From Candidatus Liminaster caballi (GTDB taxonomy: Bacteria; Bacteroidota; Bacteroidia; Bacteroidales; UBA3663): a stretch of 40,054 nt of DNA. Under the pieces are notes generated by a model, which was not told where the DNA came from, made no database searches, and saw only the letters and a list, made by a program, of their open reading frames with translations. This document shows, in pieces, positions 17,089 through 24,452 of the stretch (positions are counted from its first letter, which is position 1; every line of letters starts with the position of its first letter). The stretch is from the NCBI GenBank assembly GCA_018065085.1, contig JAGHUA010000066.1, positions 1 to 40,054 on the forward strand, given 5' to 3'. The position numbers and the translations under genes were made by a program.

Positions 17089-17799
17089 TTACATGTTTCT
17101 CAGGCTCTCAATCTTTTCCTTTCCTTTCTGCTTCAGTTTGCTAAAGAAGAAAAGGAATGCTATAGTGCAAACCGCAGCAAGACCTTCATTTACACTTACG
17201 CTCATCAGCAAACCGTCATAGATGCCATGTGCCAGGATTGGAGCACCGAGTATCAATATTTTTGTCTTCAGGGTGCGGTCAATGTCAAAGCGATAGAGGC
17301 TATAGTAATATCCCATCAGTACGGCAAAGACAAAGTGTCCGGGGATTGAGAACAGTGCCCTGACAATGCCTGTCCCAATCCATGACCAGTCTTCCAGTCC
17401 GCCTATCAAATACATAATGTTCTCTAATCCGGCAAATCCCATTCCAACGAATACAGCATAGACAATGCCATCGAACTTCTCGTCGAAGAATGGATTCTTG
17501 CGCAACAGAAAACAAAACATTATGAATTTAGCAAGTTCCTCAGGAATGGCGGCTGCTAAGAATGCATAGCTGAAGGCGCTGCCAATAGAGTCAAAGCTTT
17601 CTACATCATCCCCCAAGTTGAATATTTCGCATAGCGGCACGGAAAACACAAACGATAGGAATGTAGAAAGCACTCCGAAGAAGAATGCCTTAATCAGCCA
17701 GCTTGTCGGTTCCGGCTGCTCGATGTCTTTCTTATAAATATACCAGGATGCTACGACTACAGGAGCCAGGGCTGCTATGAGAACTAAAATGAGTTGCAT
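17089..17799 (-). CDS. PrsW-family intramembrane metalloprotease
   Basis: Multi-pass membrane protease of the CPBP/PrsW type; PrsW of Bacillus cleaves an anti-sigma factor. Seen: an N-terminal helix MQLILVLIAALAPV followed by WYIYKKD and QPEP, the catalytic EE pair in AAIPEELAKF (E87, E88 from this start), GFAGLENIMY, PGHFVFAVLMGYYY and AHGIYDGLL with the histidines. The ATG at 17799 gives the family's usual N-terminus. A GTG at 17883 would add 28 polar residues and follows a -7 box (TATCTTTG, 17903-17910) by about 20 nt, so the longer form cannot be fully excluded. No anti-sigma substrate is next to it, but a sigma-like factor lies 10 kb upstream on the same strand. Confidence 0.85.
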   Translation of the reverse strand: MQLILVLIAALAPVVVASWYIYKKDIEQPEPTSWLIKAFFFGVLSTFLSFVFSVPLCEIFNLGDDVESFDSIGSAFSYAFLAAAIPEELAKFIMFCFLLRKNPFFDEKFDGIVYAVFVGMGFAGLENIMYLIGGLEDWSWIGTGIVRALFSIPGHFVFAVLMGYYYSLYRFDIDRTLKTKILILGAPILAHGIYDGLLMSVSVNEGLAAVCTIAFLFFFSKLKQKGKEKIESLRNM

Positions 17800-17902
17800 A
17801 AGTTTAATCACATATTTTGGATAATCGGTCCAATTCTCCTCAATCTTAAGTATATTAACATGAACGGGCAGTTGCCTATTCACATTATTTTATAGACGGG
17901 CA

Positions 17903-17910
17903 CAAAGATA
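17903..17910 (-). promoter_or_regulatory. Candidate -7 box upstream of prsW-like gene
   Basis: TATCTTTG on the minus strand, in a strongly A/T-rich tract; no matching -33 TTTG 19-21 bp upstream. Confidence 0.4.
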
Positions 17911-18065
17911 TAACTTTTTTTTCTAAAAAAACGAACGAATAATTAAAAATAATTGAAAAAAAAAGAAAATTGGTTAAAATATTAGCCAATTAGCACTAAT
18001 CATCGTTGTTTTAAAACATCTAAGATATTATTCGTTCGGATTATTTGTATGCAGGACACACTCAG

Positions 18066-18175
18066 TCACTCCAAGGCGCACTCAAGTGACTCGATGCTGT
18101 CTGACCTTTCACCAATTTCAGTTACGCTTTCTGGCAATTCAATTGTTCTCAAATTATGGCTACTTTGGTTAAGAT
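18066..18175 (-). pseudogene. Leucine-rich repeat (BspA-type) relic
   Basis: One open stretch on the minus strand reads NLRTIELPESVTEIGER, the LxxIxLPxSVxxIGxxAF signature of BspA/LRR_5 repeats, and ends at TGA (18066-18068). It has no start and is not connected to a longer frame. BspA-like surface proteins are abundant in Prevotella. Confidence 0.5.
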
Positions 18176-18234
18176 TACATCCTCCACATCTTCATTATTA
18201 GCAATTGAAATATCTCACTGAACATACCCGCACC

Positions 18235-18325
18235 TAATCCTTATGCTCTGACATCTTGGAGATACTATCTTGAATCTCCTCTTCCGTCCATCCGAGAAAG
18301 GCCATTTCATACATAGAAGTACAAC
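18235..18325 (-). pseudogene. Unidentified C-terminal relic
   Basis: Minus-strand frame reading SMYEMAFLGWTEEEIQDS and ISKMSEHKD, then TAG. The reading looks protein-like (amphipathic helix, acidic) but has no upstream body. Nothing supportable was seen in 17911-18065 or 18326-18535. Confidence 0.3.
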
Positions 18326-18535
18326 AATTTATTGAACTGGAATTGCATATACAAGATTTTTATTGAGGCAATCTTCCTATTGCAACAACAATGCGCATCG
18401 GAACACTCCCTTACACTTCTTGATATTGACAATATCTGTCAAATCAAGGTATTTGTCGGTTGCACTAATACATAACTGTGAGTTATATGTAGCGAAAGCT
18501 ATTGTAGTTATTCGGTAATCATGCCTTGCCCTTCA

Positions 18536-18717
18536 TTACTTGCAGAGAAGTGCCTCAGCTAAGCCTCGGACGACAGGACCAGCTATATAGCAGCCTCCAG
18601 GCTCTCCGAAATTACCTCCTGGCACAGCCTTCAGCGATACAAGGCAACTATATTGCGGATTGTCCGCAGGGAAATAACCGACAAATGTCACATAGTGGCC
18701 ATTACCCGAATAAGTCC
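18536..18717 (-). pseudogene. C-terminal relic of a penicillin-binding-protein transpeptidase domain
   Basis: The minus-strand frame reads GNGHYVTFVGYFPADNPQYS (about 18620-18700), continuing to GPVVRGLAEALLCK and TAA (18536-18538). FxGYFPADNPxYS and the GPVVRxIAE helix are hallmarks of the last strands of PBP2/FtsI-type transpeptidases. Everything upstream (SxxK, SxN, KTG) is missing; instead the frame runs into the NADAR relic in a different frame. A full-length but catalytically altered relative lies at 21029-22258. Confidence 0.6.
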
Positions 18718-18861
18718 CATTGGCAAGTTACTGCATAGATTACTCAGTACATTGGACGGATAAAGTCCATTGGAACGGATGTCAAGCGTATTTGTCTCAG
18801 GGTCATACATATCCTTCAGTTCATGACCGTTACGTGATGTCGCGAAATAATTTTCTTCCAT
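18688..18861 (-). pseudogene. N-terminal relic of a NADAR-type protein
   Basis: 57-codon frame from ATG 18861: MEENYFATSRNGHELKDMY, then DIRSNGLYPSNVLSNLCSN, then out-of-family residues and TGA. The YPSNVLSN segment matches the start of NADAR proteins (compare YPSGYLSNF in the intact gene at 19203-19715). Loss of the rest and fusion to the transpeptidase relic point to recombination between gene fragments. Confidence 0.5.
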
Positions 18862-18892
18862 TTTTTATTATGTATTCGTTTTATTAGATAAA

Positions 18893-19189
18893 TCATTCGT
18901 TAACAATAATATATCTCTTTTCATCAACCATTCGAATAATGTACGAGATAAGCTCCTCTCCATGTAGTTGATTTAACCTTTCAAGGTCCTCGTTGAATAA
19001 TCGAGTTTCAGGAATTGGCTCTACGGGCTCATCGTTTTCATGAACATGAGTGTATCTACCATTTCGTTTAAGATAAGATTTGAACTCAACCCTTATCTCT
19101 AAAGGCAGCGACTGGAGTATTAAAACATCATCTCTAAAATAGCGTAATTTCACATTATGAAATTGCAAATGATTTAATGAATCTTCCAT
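18893..19189 (-). CDS. Hypothetical protein, 98 aa
   Basis: I do not recognise it. It is mixed helix/strand, charged, without signal peptide or membrane segment. Visible stretches: LRYFRDDVLILQSLPLEIR, and a C-terminal LHGEELISYIIRMVDEKR-type helix ending in a beta strand (YIIVNE). The ATG at 19189 is preferred; a TTG at 19198 would add three residues. It begins 13 bp after the NADAR stop, on the same strand, so it is very likely in that operon and might be a partner of it. Confidence 0.6.
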   Translation of the reverse strand: MEDSLNHLQFHNVKLRYFRDDVLILQSLPLEIRVEFKSYLKRNGRYTHVHENDEPVEPIPETRLFNEDLERLNQLHGEELISYIIRMVDEKRYIIVNE

Positions 19190-19202
19190 ATTTTGCAATG
19201 TT

Positions 19203-19715
19203 TTATTTTGAATCTATTTGTAAATTCTTTCTTAAATTTGTCAATATCTCACAAAATTCATCTTCCGTAAGTATCGTTAGCGTTGGGTCAGACTTTCCCA
19301 TTGTGTGATAGAGACGTTTGTTTCCAGTCGCAAGCAATGTTTGCTGGAAATCAATGTTTTCAGCTAAAGCATAGAATGCCTCACGAACTATGTTCTTGTA
19401 CTCCTCAGAGTCACGTTTCATTGGTATTCCTTGCCAGTATAAAGTCTGATTGAGATACCACTTACGTTTCTTACCTCGCAACTTGGCTTTTACACCGACT
19501 CTCTGGAATACGCTATTCTGGGTCTCAACTCCCTCGAACTTCAACCCCTGCAACAGGCTTTCCATCGAGGTGAACTCAATTCCACGGAATGTGAAAGTGT
19601 ATGGTGTGAAATTCGACAAGTAACCAGAAGGGTATTTGCTTGTTGAACTGATGTCTATTGCCTTTCCTATCAAACACAACCATTTGACGTATATCTTTCG
19701 TATTATCTTTTTCAT
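19203..19715 (-). CDS. NADAR-family protein (ADP-ribose/riboflavin-pathway type N-glycosidase fold)
   Basis: NADAR (YbiA/DUF1768-like) proteins hydrolyse N-glycosidic bonds; some members remove ADP-ribose from guanine in DNA. Seen at 170 aa: YPSGYLSNFTPYTF (28-41), then a GIEFTSMESLLQGLKF-type helix, KWYLNQTLYWQGIPM, a REAFYALAENIDFQQTLLATG helix and a C-terminal MGKSDPTLTILTEDEF segment in the position of the family's last conserved block. The N-terminal 25 residues are basic and hydrophobic (KKIIRKIYVKWLCLIGKA). It sits between the chimeric phosphatase-like ORF and the 98-aa gene with gaps of 11 and 13 bp. Nucleobase specificity is not readable from the sequence. Confidence 0.7.
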   Translation of the reverse strand: MKKIIRKIYVKWLCLIGKAIDISSTSKYPSGYLSNFTPYTFTFRGIEFTSMESLLQGLKFEGVETQNSVFQRVGVKAKLRGKKRKWYLNQTLYWQGIPMKRDSEEYKNIVREAFYALAENIDFQQTLLATGNKRLYHTMGKSDPTLTILTEDEFCEILTNLRKNLQIDSK

Positions 19716-19726
19716 TGTTATCGTTA

Positions 19727-20035
19727 TTAAGACAGCACACCGTCCATATCTACATAGACTCGCTTCAAAGGGATTTCCTCGTGCTCTGACTTTTCCTTGC
19801 TGAGTTCTCTGATCACAGTCTTTCTTTCCTTGAAGATTTCCATCGGTATCGGCTCCACTCCATTCTGTTCAGTCATGTACTCACGGAGGTCTATCACTCG
19901 TTTTACGCCTGCTTCAACAAGAGCTGGCCATGCGTATGACTGGTGCCTCGATGACATTGTCCTGCCTCTGACACCGCCATAAGCAGGATGTATGTCTGGT
20001 ATCTTCGTTTGAAAAATTCTGTCTATATTGATCAT
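19727..20035 (-). pseudogene. Chimeric/truncated ORF: tyrosine-phosphatase-like N-terminus joined to a HAD-like start
   Basis: Residues 1-55 (HPAYGGVRGRTMSSRHQSYA, WPALVEAGVKRVIDLREYMT) match the start of small predicted dual-specificity/tyrosine phosphatases, but the catalytic HCxxGxxR part is absent. The final residues KRVYVDMDGVLS match the first strand of a HAD-type 5'-nucleotidase (DMDGVL), then stop. In between is a charged linker (KERKTVIRELSKEKSEHEEI). So it looks like two unrelated gene ends fused by deletion; 102 aa. It may still be translated as part of the operon with NADAR. ATG at 20035. Confidence 0.55.
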
Positions 20036-20077
20036 ATCTTTCTTTTTTACGGTTAAAACTAATAAAGACCCGCCTCT

Positions 20078-20218
20078 TTACCTTTTAATCTGGTATGGAG
20101 GCGAGCCTTCTATGTCTTGCTTGATAGTAGCAACTCGTGAACGGTTATCAACTCTCATGCAGTGCCCCATGTCCAGAAACGAAACATTCTTTCGCCACAA
20201 TAAAAGTGGAGATTGCAT
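20078..20218 (-). CDS. Possible 46-aa small protein or relic
   Basis: Minus-strand frame from ATG 20218 reads MQSPLLLWRKNVSFLDMGHC, then RVDNRSRVATIKQDIEGSPP and a short basic end. The second half looks protein-like. It is followed within 45 bp by the phosphatase-like ORF. An overlapping 33-codon frame is also open, so coding is uncertain. The remainder of 20036-20426 holds the hairpin/promoter below and no other gene. Confidence 0.3.
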   Translation of the reverse strand: MQSPLLLWRKNVSFLDMGHCMRVDNRSRVATIKQDIEGSPPYQIKR

Positions 20219-20262
20219 GTAGGTTTTGGATGTTCATTGTCTGTTTCATAATTTAGCGATTG

Positions 20263-20285
20263 GCGCACTTTTGTGCGCAAAGTTA
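20263..20285 (-). promoter_or_regulatory. -7 box overlapping a GCGCAC hairpin
   Basis: On the minus strand TAACTTTG (20278-20285) fits the -7 consensus and runs directly into GCGCAC-AAAA-GTGCGC (20263-20278), so transcription would start inside or just before the perfect 6-bp palindrome. No -33 TTTG at the right spacing. A plausible operator or 5' stabilising hairpin for the 18.9-20.2 kb genes. Confidence 0.5.
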
Positions 20286-20426
20286 CATAAATTTCTTTAA
20301 TATAGACTCGTTTTTTTGAAGAAAAAGTTGAAAATCAGTGTATTTTTAGGTTAAATCCGATGTTTTTTTGCAAAAATGGACGGTGGCATCGAAGTTCAAT
20401 GCGTTTACAATACCCAAGGAATGTGT

Positions 20427-20987
20427 TTATTTGTTAATGATTGATTCAGCTTCCTTACGCATTGCCTTCAGAAGATTCCAATCCTTATTGATATGTTTGA
20501 ACTTGACAACGACCTTGCCCTTGCGGTCAATGAAACCATAGATTTCGACTTCTTCATCACCGGTCATTCCATAACCGTCTTCGTCCATGTAATACATGCC
20601 GTCAGGATTCAATTGCCAGCTTACTTGAGCGACACTATTCTCAAAGTTTCTTATCCTTGTAGGGAAATGCGCATCTAGTCTATGAGCCCTTGCAATACTC
20701 TCTTCCGGCAAACCTTTCAGAGAGTCCCAGTCAATATCGTTCACAGTGACTGTTGTAAGATCTTCTCGGTTTGTCATGAACTCATACGCACACTTTACGT
20801 TGTGATCCAACAGGAATCGAGGTTTGCAATACTGGCAGATAACCTCTTCGGCAATACCCATACCTTCGTCCAAATCACTCTGTTGATAAATCACTTGGTA
20901 TGCAGGAGACATAAGTTGTGCATACAAAGCCTGAGCCTTTGCATCAGACTTGGATTTCCCTTTTTTGAAAATGTTCATGATGTTCAT
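20427..20987 (-). CDS. DEDGYG-motif domain protein, 186 aa
   Basis: No named family recognised. The N-terminus is basic (MNIFKKGKSKSDAKAQ). The C-terminal half carries VSWQLNPDGMYYMDEDGYG (about 122-140), then EVEIYGFIDRKGKVVVKF. The same pattern (V-W-PDG-Y-DEDGYG, about ten residues, G-ID-G-F) occurs in the 171-aa protein at 33615-34130, so the two share a domain. A CQYCKP segment and an aspartate-rich strand precede it. I choose ATG 20987 (or 20978); the frame is open further up but overlaps the previous gene and adds an unrelated segment. It follows the pseudo-transpeptidase gene by 41 bp and is the last gene of the large array. Confidence 0.65.
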   Translation of the reverse strand: MNIMNIFKKGKSKSDAKAQALYAQLMSPAYQVIYQQSDLDEGMGIAEEVICQYCKPRFLLDHNVKCAYEFMTNREDLTTVTVNDIDWDSLKGLPEESIARAHRLDAHFPTRIRNFENSVAQVSWQLNPDGMYYMDEDGYGMTGDEEVEIYGFIDRKGKVVVKFKHINKDWNLLKAMRKEAESIINK

Positions 20988-21028
20988 AATTGTATTCTTT
21001 ATAAATGTAGATAGTGCTTCATGCCATA

Positions 21029-22258
21029 TCAATGTTCGTCAAGATATTCTGCAAGTCTGTTGACGGTATTGCTGATGACCTTTCCATCTGCTGACATTCT
21101 TTCCGTATCCATCGAGACGCATATCGTATATCGAGGGTCATCCGAAGGGAAGTACCCGACAAAAATCAACTGATCGTATGTTGAGAGCCCTTCTTCTGAA
21201 TAATATTGATCAAGATCCTTCAGATTGTCATCATACAAAGTAGGTCGGCAGTTGTGATGGACGATATAGTTACCAGCAATATCCACCTTCTTCGTTGTCC
21301 ACTCAGAACCAATGCCTCCATCTTGGAGAATTGCCTTCAGGCACTGTCTCATAATATGTGTTACAAGAAAATCTCGTTCTGGGAATCCTTCAGTTGGCAT
21401 AATCCTGATGGAATCCGTATTGACCGAAGGAATGACTAGGCTCTTAGCATCAAGGGCAATCTGGTTATACAATGTCACGACCGAAAGAGCATCCATTTCA
21501 CGCGGGCAATCAGGAATACTCATCCATTCAGGCTGCCAACTGTAATCTTTTTTCAGCATATCAACAATCGAATCCACACCGCACTTTGCGCTGGCATTGT
21601 CATTCAAAGACGTATTGCCCTCAACTATCGACATAATCGCCCAAAGGAGTTTCTGCGGATCAGAACACAGCTGATGTTTCAGCAAAGGTGCATCTGTGAT
21701 ATTGCCATCATGGCATTCATCTTCCAGTGCCACCCAAGCCTTGATATTGCCCGTCTGAGTTTCCGCCACGAGCACCTGTCCATAGTGACCTCCATTCTCT
21801 TTCATATCATTACTCAGGAGCTCCTTGCAAAGAGCCGTGATATTCTGATCTATCGTTCGGCAAGAGTCCAATGTATAGGACTCAGTTTTGTCAAGCATCA
21901 TGATATCAAGAACTTCGCCAGAAGGGGCAACCGATACAACGCCCTCCTGATGCCCCTTGTATCCATAGAACACAGTTGCCTGGCTGCCATCATCAAGATC
22001 CATCATTTTGGAAAAATACAGAGCCCTATATTCCAGCTCTGTGATATTCTCCTTCTTCTCAAGGTCATAGATACCACATCTGCCGTTCCAGTCATGTACT
22101 ACGGCATAGCGTGTAGTACATGTATCGACGTACTCATACTTCGTCCACTTATGCTGGGTGATGGACGCATTTTCTTCGTTTTGTGAAAACATGTATGCCT
22201 TCGTTGCGGCAAGCAAAGTCAGAACTATTGCTGACAATGCAAATAAAATCTTTCTCAT
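21029..22258 (-). CDS. Penicillin-binding-protein-like membrane protein lacking catalytic motifs
   Basis: A single N-terminal membrane anchor (MRKILFALSAIVLTLLAATK), a WG-like segment (about 40-110) and a transpeptidase-like domain (about 155-409). Homology signs: GGHYGQVLVAETQTGNIKAW (PBP2/FtsI start), a VVTLYNQIALDAKSLVIPSV region equivalent to the TPLQxxxFYNAxANxGxxVxP helix, VDIAG, and FVGYFPSDDPRYT. Where active enzymes have SxxK, this one has CSDPQK, i.e. D200 replaces the nucleophile; where they have KTG, it has NYI after VDIAG. So it cannot be an ordinary acyl-serine transpeptidase and is probably a ligand-binding or scaffold derivative. ATG 22258 is 6 bp after the WG-gene stop (a TTG at 22264 is possible). 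The two genes probably act together at the membrane. Confidence 0.7.
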   Translation of the reverse strand: MRKILFALSAIVLTLLAATKAYMFSQNEENASITQHKWTKYEYVDTCTTRYAVVHDWNGRCGIYDLEKKENITELEYRALYFSKMMDLDDGSQATVFYGYKGHQEGVVSVAPSGEVLDIMMLDKTESYTLDSCRTIDQNITALCKELLSNDMKENGGHYGQVLVAETQTGNIKAWVALEDECHDGNITDAPLLKHQLCSDPQKLLWAIMSIVEGNTSLNDNASAKCGVDSIVDMLKKDYSWQPEWMSIPDCPREMDALSVVTLYNQIALDAKSLVIPSVNTDSIRIMPTEGFPERDFLVTHIMRQCLKAILQDGGIGSEWTTKKVDIAGNYIVHHNCRPTLYDDNLKDLDQYYSEEGLSTYDQLIFVGYFPSDDPRYTICVSMDTERMSADGKVISNTVNRLAEYLDEH

Positions 22259-22264
22259 ATACAA

Positions 22265-23452
22265 TTAATTCCAAACAACTTCACCCTTGCCATTGACGAC
22301 CACCATATCACCATTGCTGACCGTGCAGGTGTAGGTATCAGGTCCGACAGCTTCGATATATTCGTAGATAGGAAGAGTTACAATGCGGCCTTCCTGAGTC
22401 ATGAGTCCCTTCTTGTAATTGCCAGCGGTATATTTGCAGAGACGTGCCCTAGCCTTCTTATGCTCAGTGCAGACATGCTCATGCTCATTGTCATATCGGT
22501 CATAATCCTTGCGCACAATCTGATATGTCTCCTCCAGCTCGTACTCCATATATTGGAAACTGCTGATATAGAAATCATCGATCAAGTTGCCCTGCATATC
22601 ATATTTCCTCATCGTATTGTCGGCCATCGTAACATCGATCTCATCGTCAAAGACACAGATCGCACAAGCCATCATAGGCAGAACGGTCTTGAGATCCTTA
22701 TCTACGACACCCGATTCCGCACCCTTTGTCAGAGTCCAGTAGCAGAGGTTATTGGCAGGTTTGATCTGGTCATATTCTTCTGGCAGGATTGTCACGCCGA
22801 CTGTATTCATCAAGCCATATTTCTTGTCATTATCCTCATCGACGACACAATAGCCGCCATGGAAGACGTAACCATCGTATGACGGGTCGTATTCGAAGGT
22901 GCGTTCAAACGCCTGGTTGCCCTTTGTGTCGATAAACTTGATGATGCCGTTCTCCTCCACACTGGCAATGCCATCAGAGAACACCCATGCGTGCTTGTAC
23001 TTGGCAGGGATTGCTACCTCACCGGTATATTTGTTGAAGTAGCCGCGATTATTGCCGTCACTATAGACAATCAACGAATCCTTCTCGCCGAGAGGCTTCG
23101 AGATCCAGGCAATGCCCGTAAGAGTCTTTTGGCCCGTCTGTGTATTCTTAATCCAAGCCTTGCCATCGCTATGGTCATGCATTGTCACATTACGGCTGAT
23201 GTAAGTGTGCCAATGGCAATTCTCACCATCGCACAGACGATATTCACGCTTAACATCGTAATACAGGGCATTGATCATAGCCACTGCAATGAACGTAATG
23301 ATGACTGTGCCACTGATGGCAAACAATCCCCATACACACTTGGCGAACACACCCTCACGCTTGTAACCGAACAGTCCGAAGAACCATGCCAAAGCCTGAC
23401 AGATACCTTTCCACAACACGGAAAAGAACAATTTTGCTGATACTCGTTTCAT
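22265..23452 (-). CDS. WG-repeat membrane protein
   Basis: 395 aa. One transmembrane helix at about 36-62 (AKCVWGLFAISGTVIITFI...) puts the N-terminal 35 residues in the cytoplasm. The rest is a beta-rich string of WG_beta_rep-like units: RGYFNKYTGEVAIPAKY, IKFIDTKGNQAFER, KYGLMNTVGVTILPEEYDQI, SGVVDKDLKTVLP, KYDMQGNLIDD, KGLMTQEGRIVTLPIYEYI, VVVNGKGEVVW. Such propeller- or solenoid-like proteins are thought to bind ligands or other proteins. ATG 23452 overlaps (ATGA) the stop of a 29-codon frame; the PBP-like gene follows after 6 bp. The adjacent PBP-like protein also has a WG-like segment, hinting at a complex. Confidence 0.75.
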   Translation of the reverse strand: MKRVSAKLFFSVLWKGICQALAWFFGLFGYKREGVFAKCVWGLFAISGTVIITFIAVAMINALYYDVKREYRLCDGENCHWHTYISRNVTMHDHSDGKAWIKNTQTGQKTLTGIAWISKPLGEKDSLIVYSDGNNRGYFNKYTGEVAIPAKYKHAWVFSDGIASVEENGIIKFIDTKGNQAFERTFEYDPSYDGYVFHGGYCVVDEDNDKKYGLMNTVGVTILPEEYDQIKPANNLCYWTLTKGAESGVVDKDLKTVLPMMACAICVFDDEIDVTMADNTMRKYDMQGNLIDDFYISSFQYMEYELEETYQIVRKDYDRYDNEHEHVCTEHKKARARLCKYTAGNYKKGLMTQEGRIVTLPIYEYIEAVGPDTYTCTVSNGDMVVVNGKGEVVWN

Positions 23453-23538
23453 TTTGTTTTCAATGTTTTATAGATTAATAGTCTTTCTCTTTCATACTGA
23501 TAGACATCGGCTGACTTTTTTAATTCTTTTTCTTCCAT
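23449..23538 (-). CDS. Possible 29-aa protein upstream of the WG gene
   Basis: Reads MEEKELKKSADVYQYERERL and ends LIYKTLKTK. The TGA overlaps the WG-gene start as ATGA, and its ATG is 8 bp from the previous gene's stop, the spacing expected of a real cistron or translational coupler. It is highly charged, probably helical. Its first bases resemble the start of the NADAR relic at 18861. Confidence 0.4.
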   Translation of the reverse strand: MEEKELKKSADVYQYERERLLIYKTLKTK

Positions 23539-23545
23539 GATATTA

Positions 23546-23962
23546 TTATGTCAGTTCTTTTTGAGCCTGATAATACTGGCTTCTCATACAGCTAATCATA
23601 CGAAGCGATTTTTTTATGCTGTATTCCAAAGCTTCGTTATTTGCATAAAACGCTTCACAGGTGCCTGTGACACTCTTAAAGGTTTTATCCAAATAAAACT
23701 TTGCCAGTTTGAACTCTCGTGTCATTTTGTTACAAACGGCAAGAGCCATGCTTTCTTCACCTTCTTCGAGGTCAACAAACTGAGGGAGCATAATAGATAT
23801 GTAGTTATCCTCGTCATCTTCACTCAGCAGGAAAAAGACATGCTTCATCTGGTAAATAATATAGACATCTCCATCGTCATCATATTGTGGTGTGTAACCC
23901 ATACCCTGAAGTATAGATACTATGTTTTCCTTCTTGCCCATAGTCGTCATTTTATTAGTCAT
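23546..23962 (-). CDS. YbjN-like (T3S-chaperone fold) small protein, copy 2
   Basis: 138 aa, alpha/beta, no signal peptide. It shows the pattern of YbjN/CesT-like folds: a helix (KENIVSILQGMGY), three beta strands (DGDVYIIYQ, HVFFLLSEDD, NYISIMLPQFVDL), a helix with an invariant-looking N-K pair (AVCNKMTREFKLAKFYLD), then an acidic-to-basic C-terminal helix. It is a diverged duplicate of the next gene upstream. ATG 23962 lies inside that gene's stop region (8-bp overlap), so translation is coupled. YbjN-like proteins often work as adaptors or chaperones; here it might serve the neighbouring AAA+ ATPases. Confidence 0.65.
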   Translation of the reverse strand: MTNKMTTMGKKENIVSILQGMGYTPQYDDDGDVYIIYQMKHVFFLLSEDDEDNYISIMLPQFVDLEEGEESMALAVCNKMTREFKLAKFYLDKTFKSVTGTCEAFYANNEALEYSIKKSLRMISCMRSQYYQAQKELT

Positions 23963-24422
23963 TATCACTAAGTAAATCTACATCTTCAATTATGCAATCA
24001 TCATCTTCGGAATCTTCACTGGCGGTTTCTTCGTCATCATTGCCAGATGCAGCCTCCTCACCTCCATTTCTCAGGAAGCGCACTGCATGTTCAAGATGAA
24101 GTATCATCTTCGGTAGAAGCTTATCGAAGTCTTCCTCGCCAACCATCTCACGCTCATAAAAAATCCACATGCTGTTGGAGAGTTCATTAACCTTGACATA
24201 TTTCAACGTAGAGTTGAGCTTCTCGATTATCTTATAAAAGTCCAGCTCATCAACGTCCGACTTATCAAAAACGGCTGGGATGGCAATGCTGAGGAACTCC
24301 TCATCATCATTGTTCACCCAAAGGTAATGAAGACCCTCATAGTTAAATCCATAACCAAGTCCCTCCATGTTTTCCATCTCAAAACCGAGATTCTTGAATG
24401 CGTTCAAAATCTTTTCCTTCAT
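23955..24422 (-). CDS. YbjN-like (T3S-chaperone fold) small protein, copy 1, acidic tail
   Basis: 155 aa. Helix (KEKILNAFKNLGFEME), strands (GYGFNYEGLHYLWVNNDDEE, FLSIAIPAVF), helix with KLNSTLKYVKV matching the N-K pair of its paralogue, a strand WIFYEREM and a C-terminal helix. Unlike the paralogue it ends in a strongly acidic tail of about 40 residues (EDSEDDDC, EDVDLLSDND). The acidic tail recalls adaptor tails that engage AAA+ pores, but this is only a suggestion. It lies 30 bp after the Vps4/FtsH-class AAA+ gene and overlaps the second copy, so these three are expected to be made together. Confidence 0.65.
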   Translation of the reverse strand: MKEKILNAFKNLGFEMENMEGLGYGFNYEGLHYLWVNNDDEEFLSIAIPAVFDKSDVDELDFYKIIEKLNSTLKYVKVNELSNSMWIFYEREMVGEEDFDKLLPKMILHLEHAVRFLRNGGEEAASGNDDEETASEDSEDDDCIIEDVDLLSDND

Positions 24423-24452
24423 AAATGTATATCGTTAATCTTATAGTTGTTA

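Noticed and set aside
18526..18738. Plus-strand 70-codon frame
   Set aside because: It is the antisense of the PBP/NADAR relic, which gives clear homology on the minus strand.
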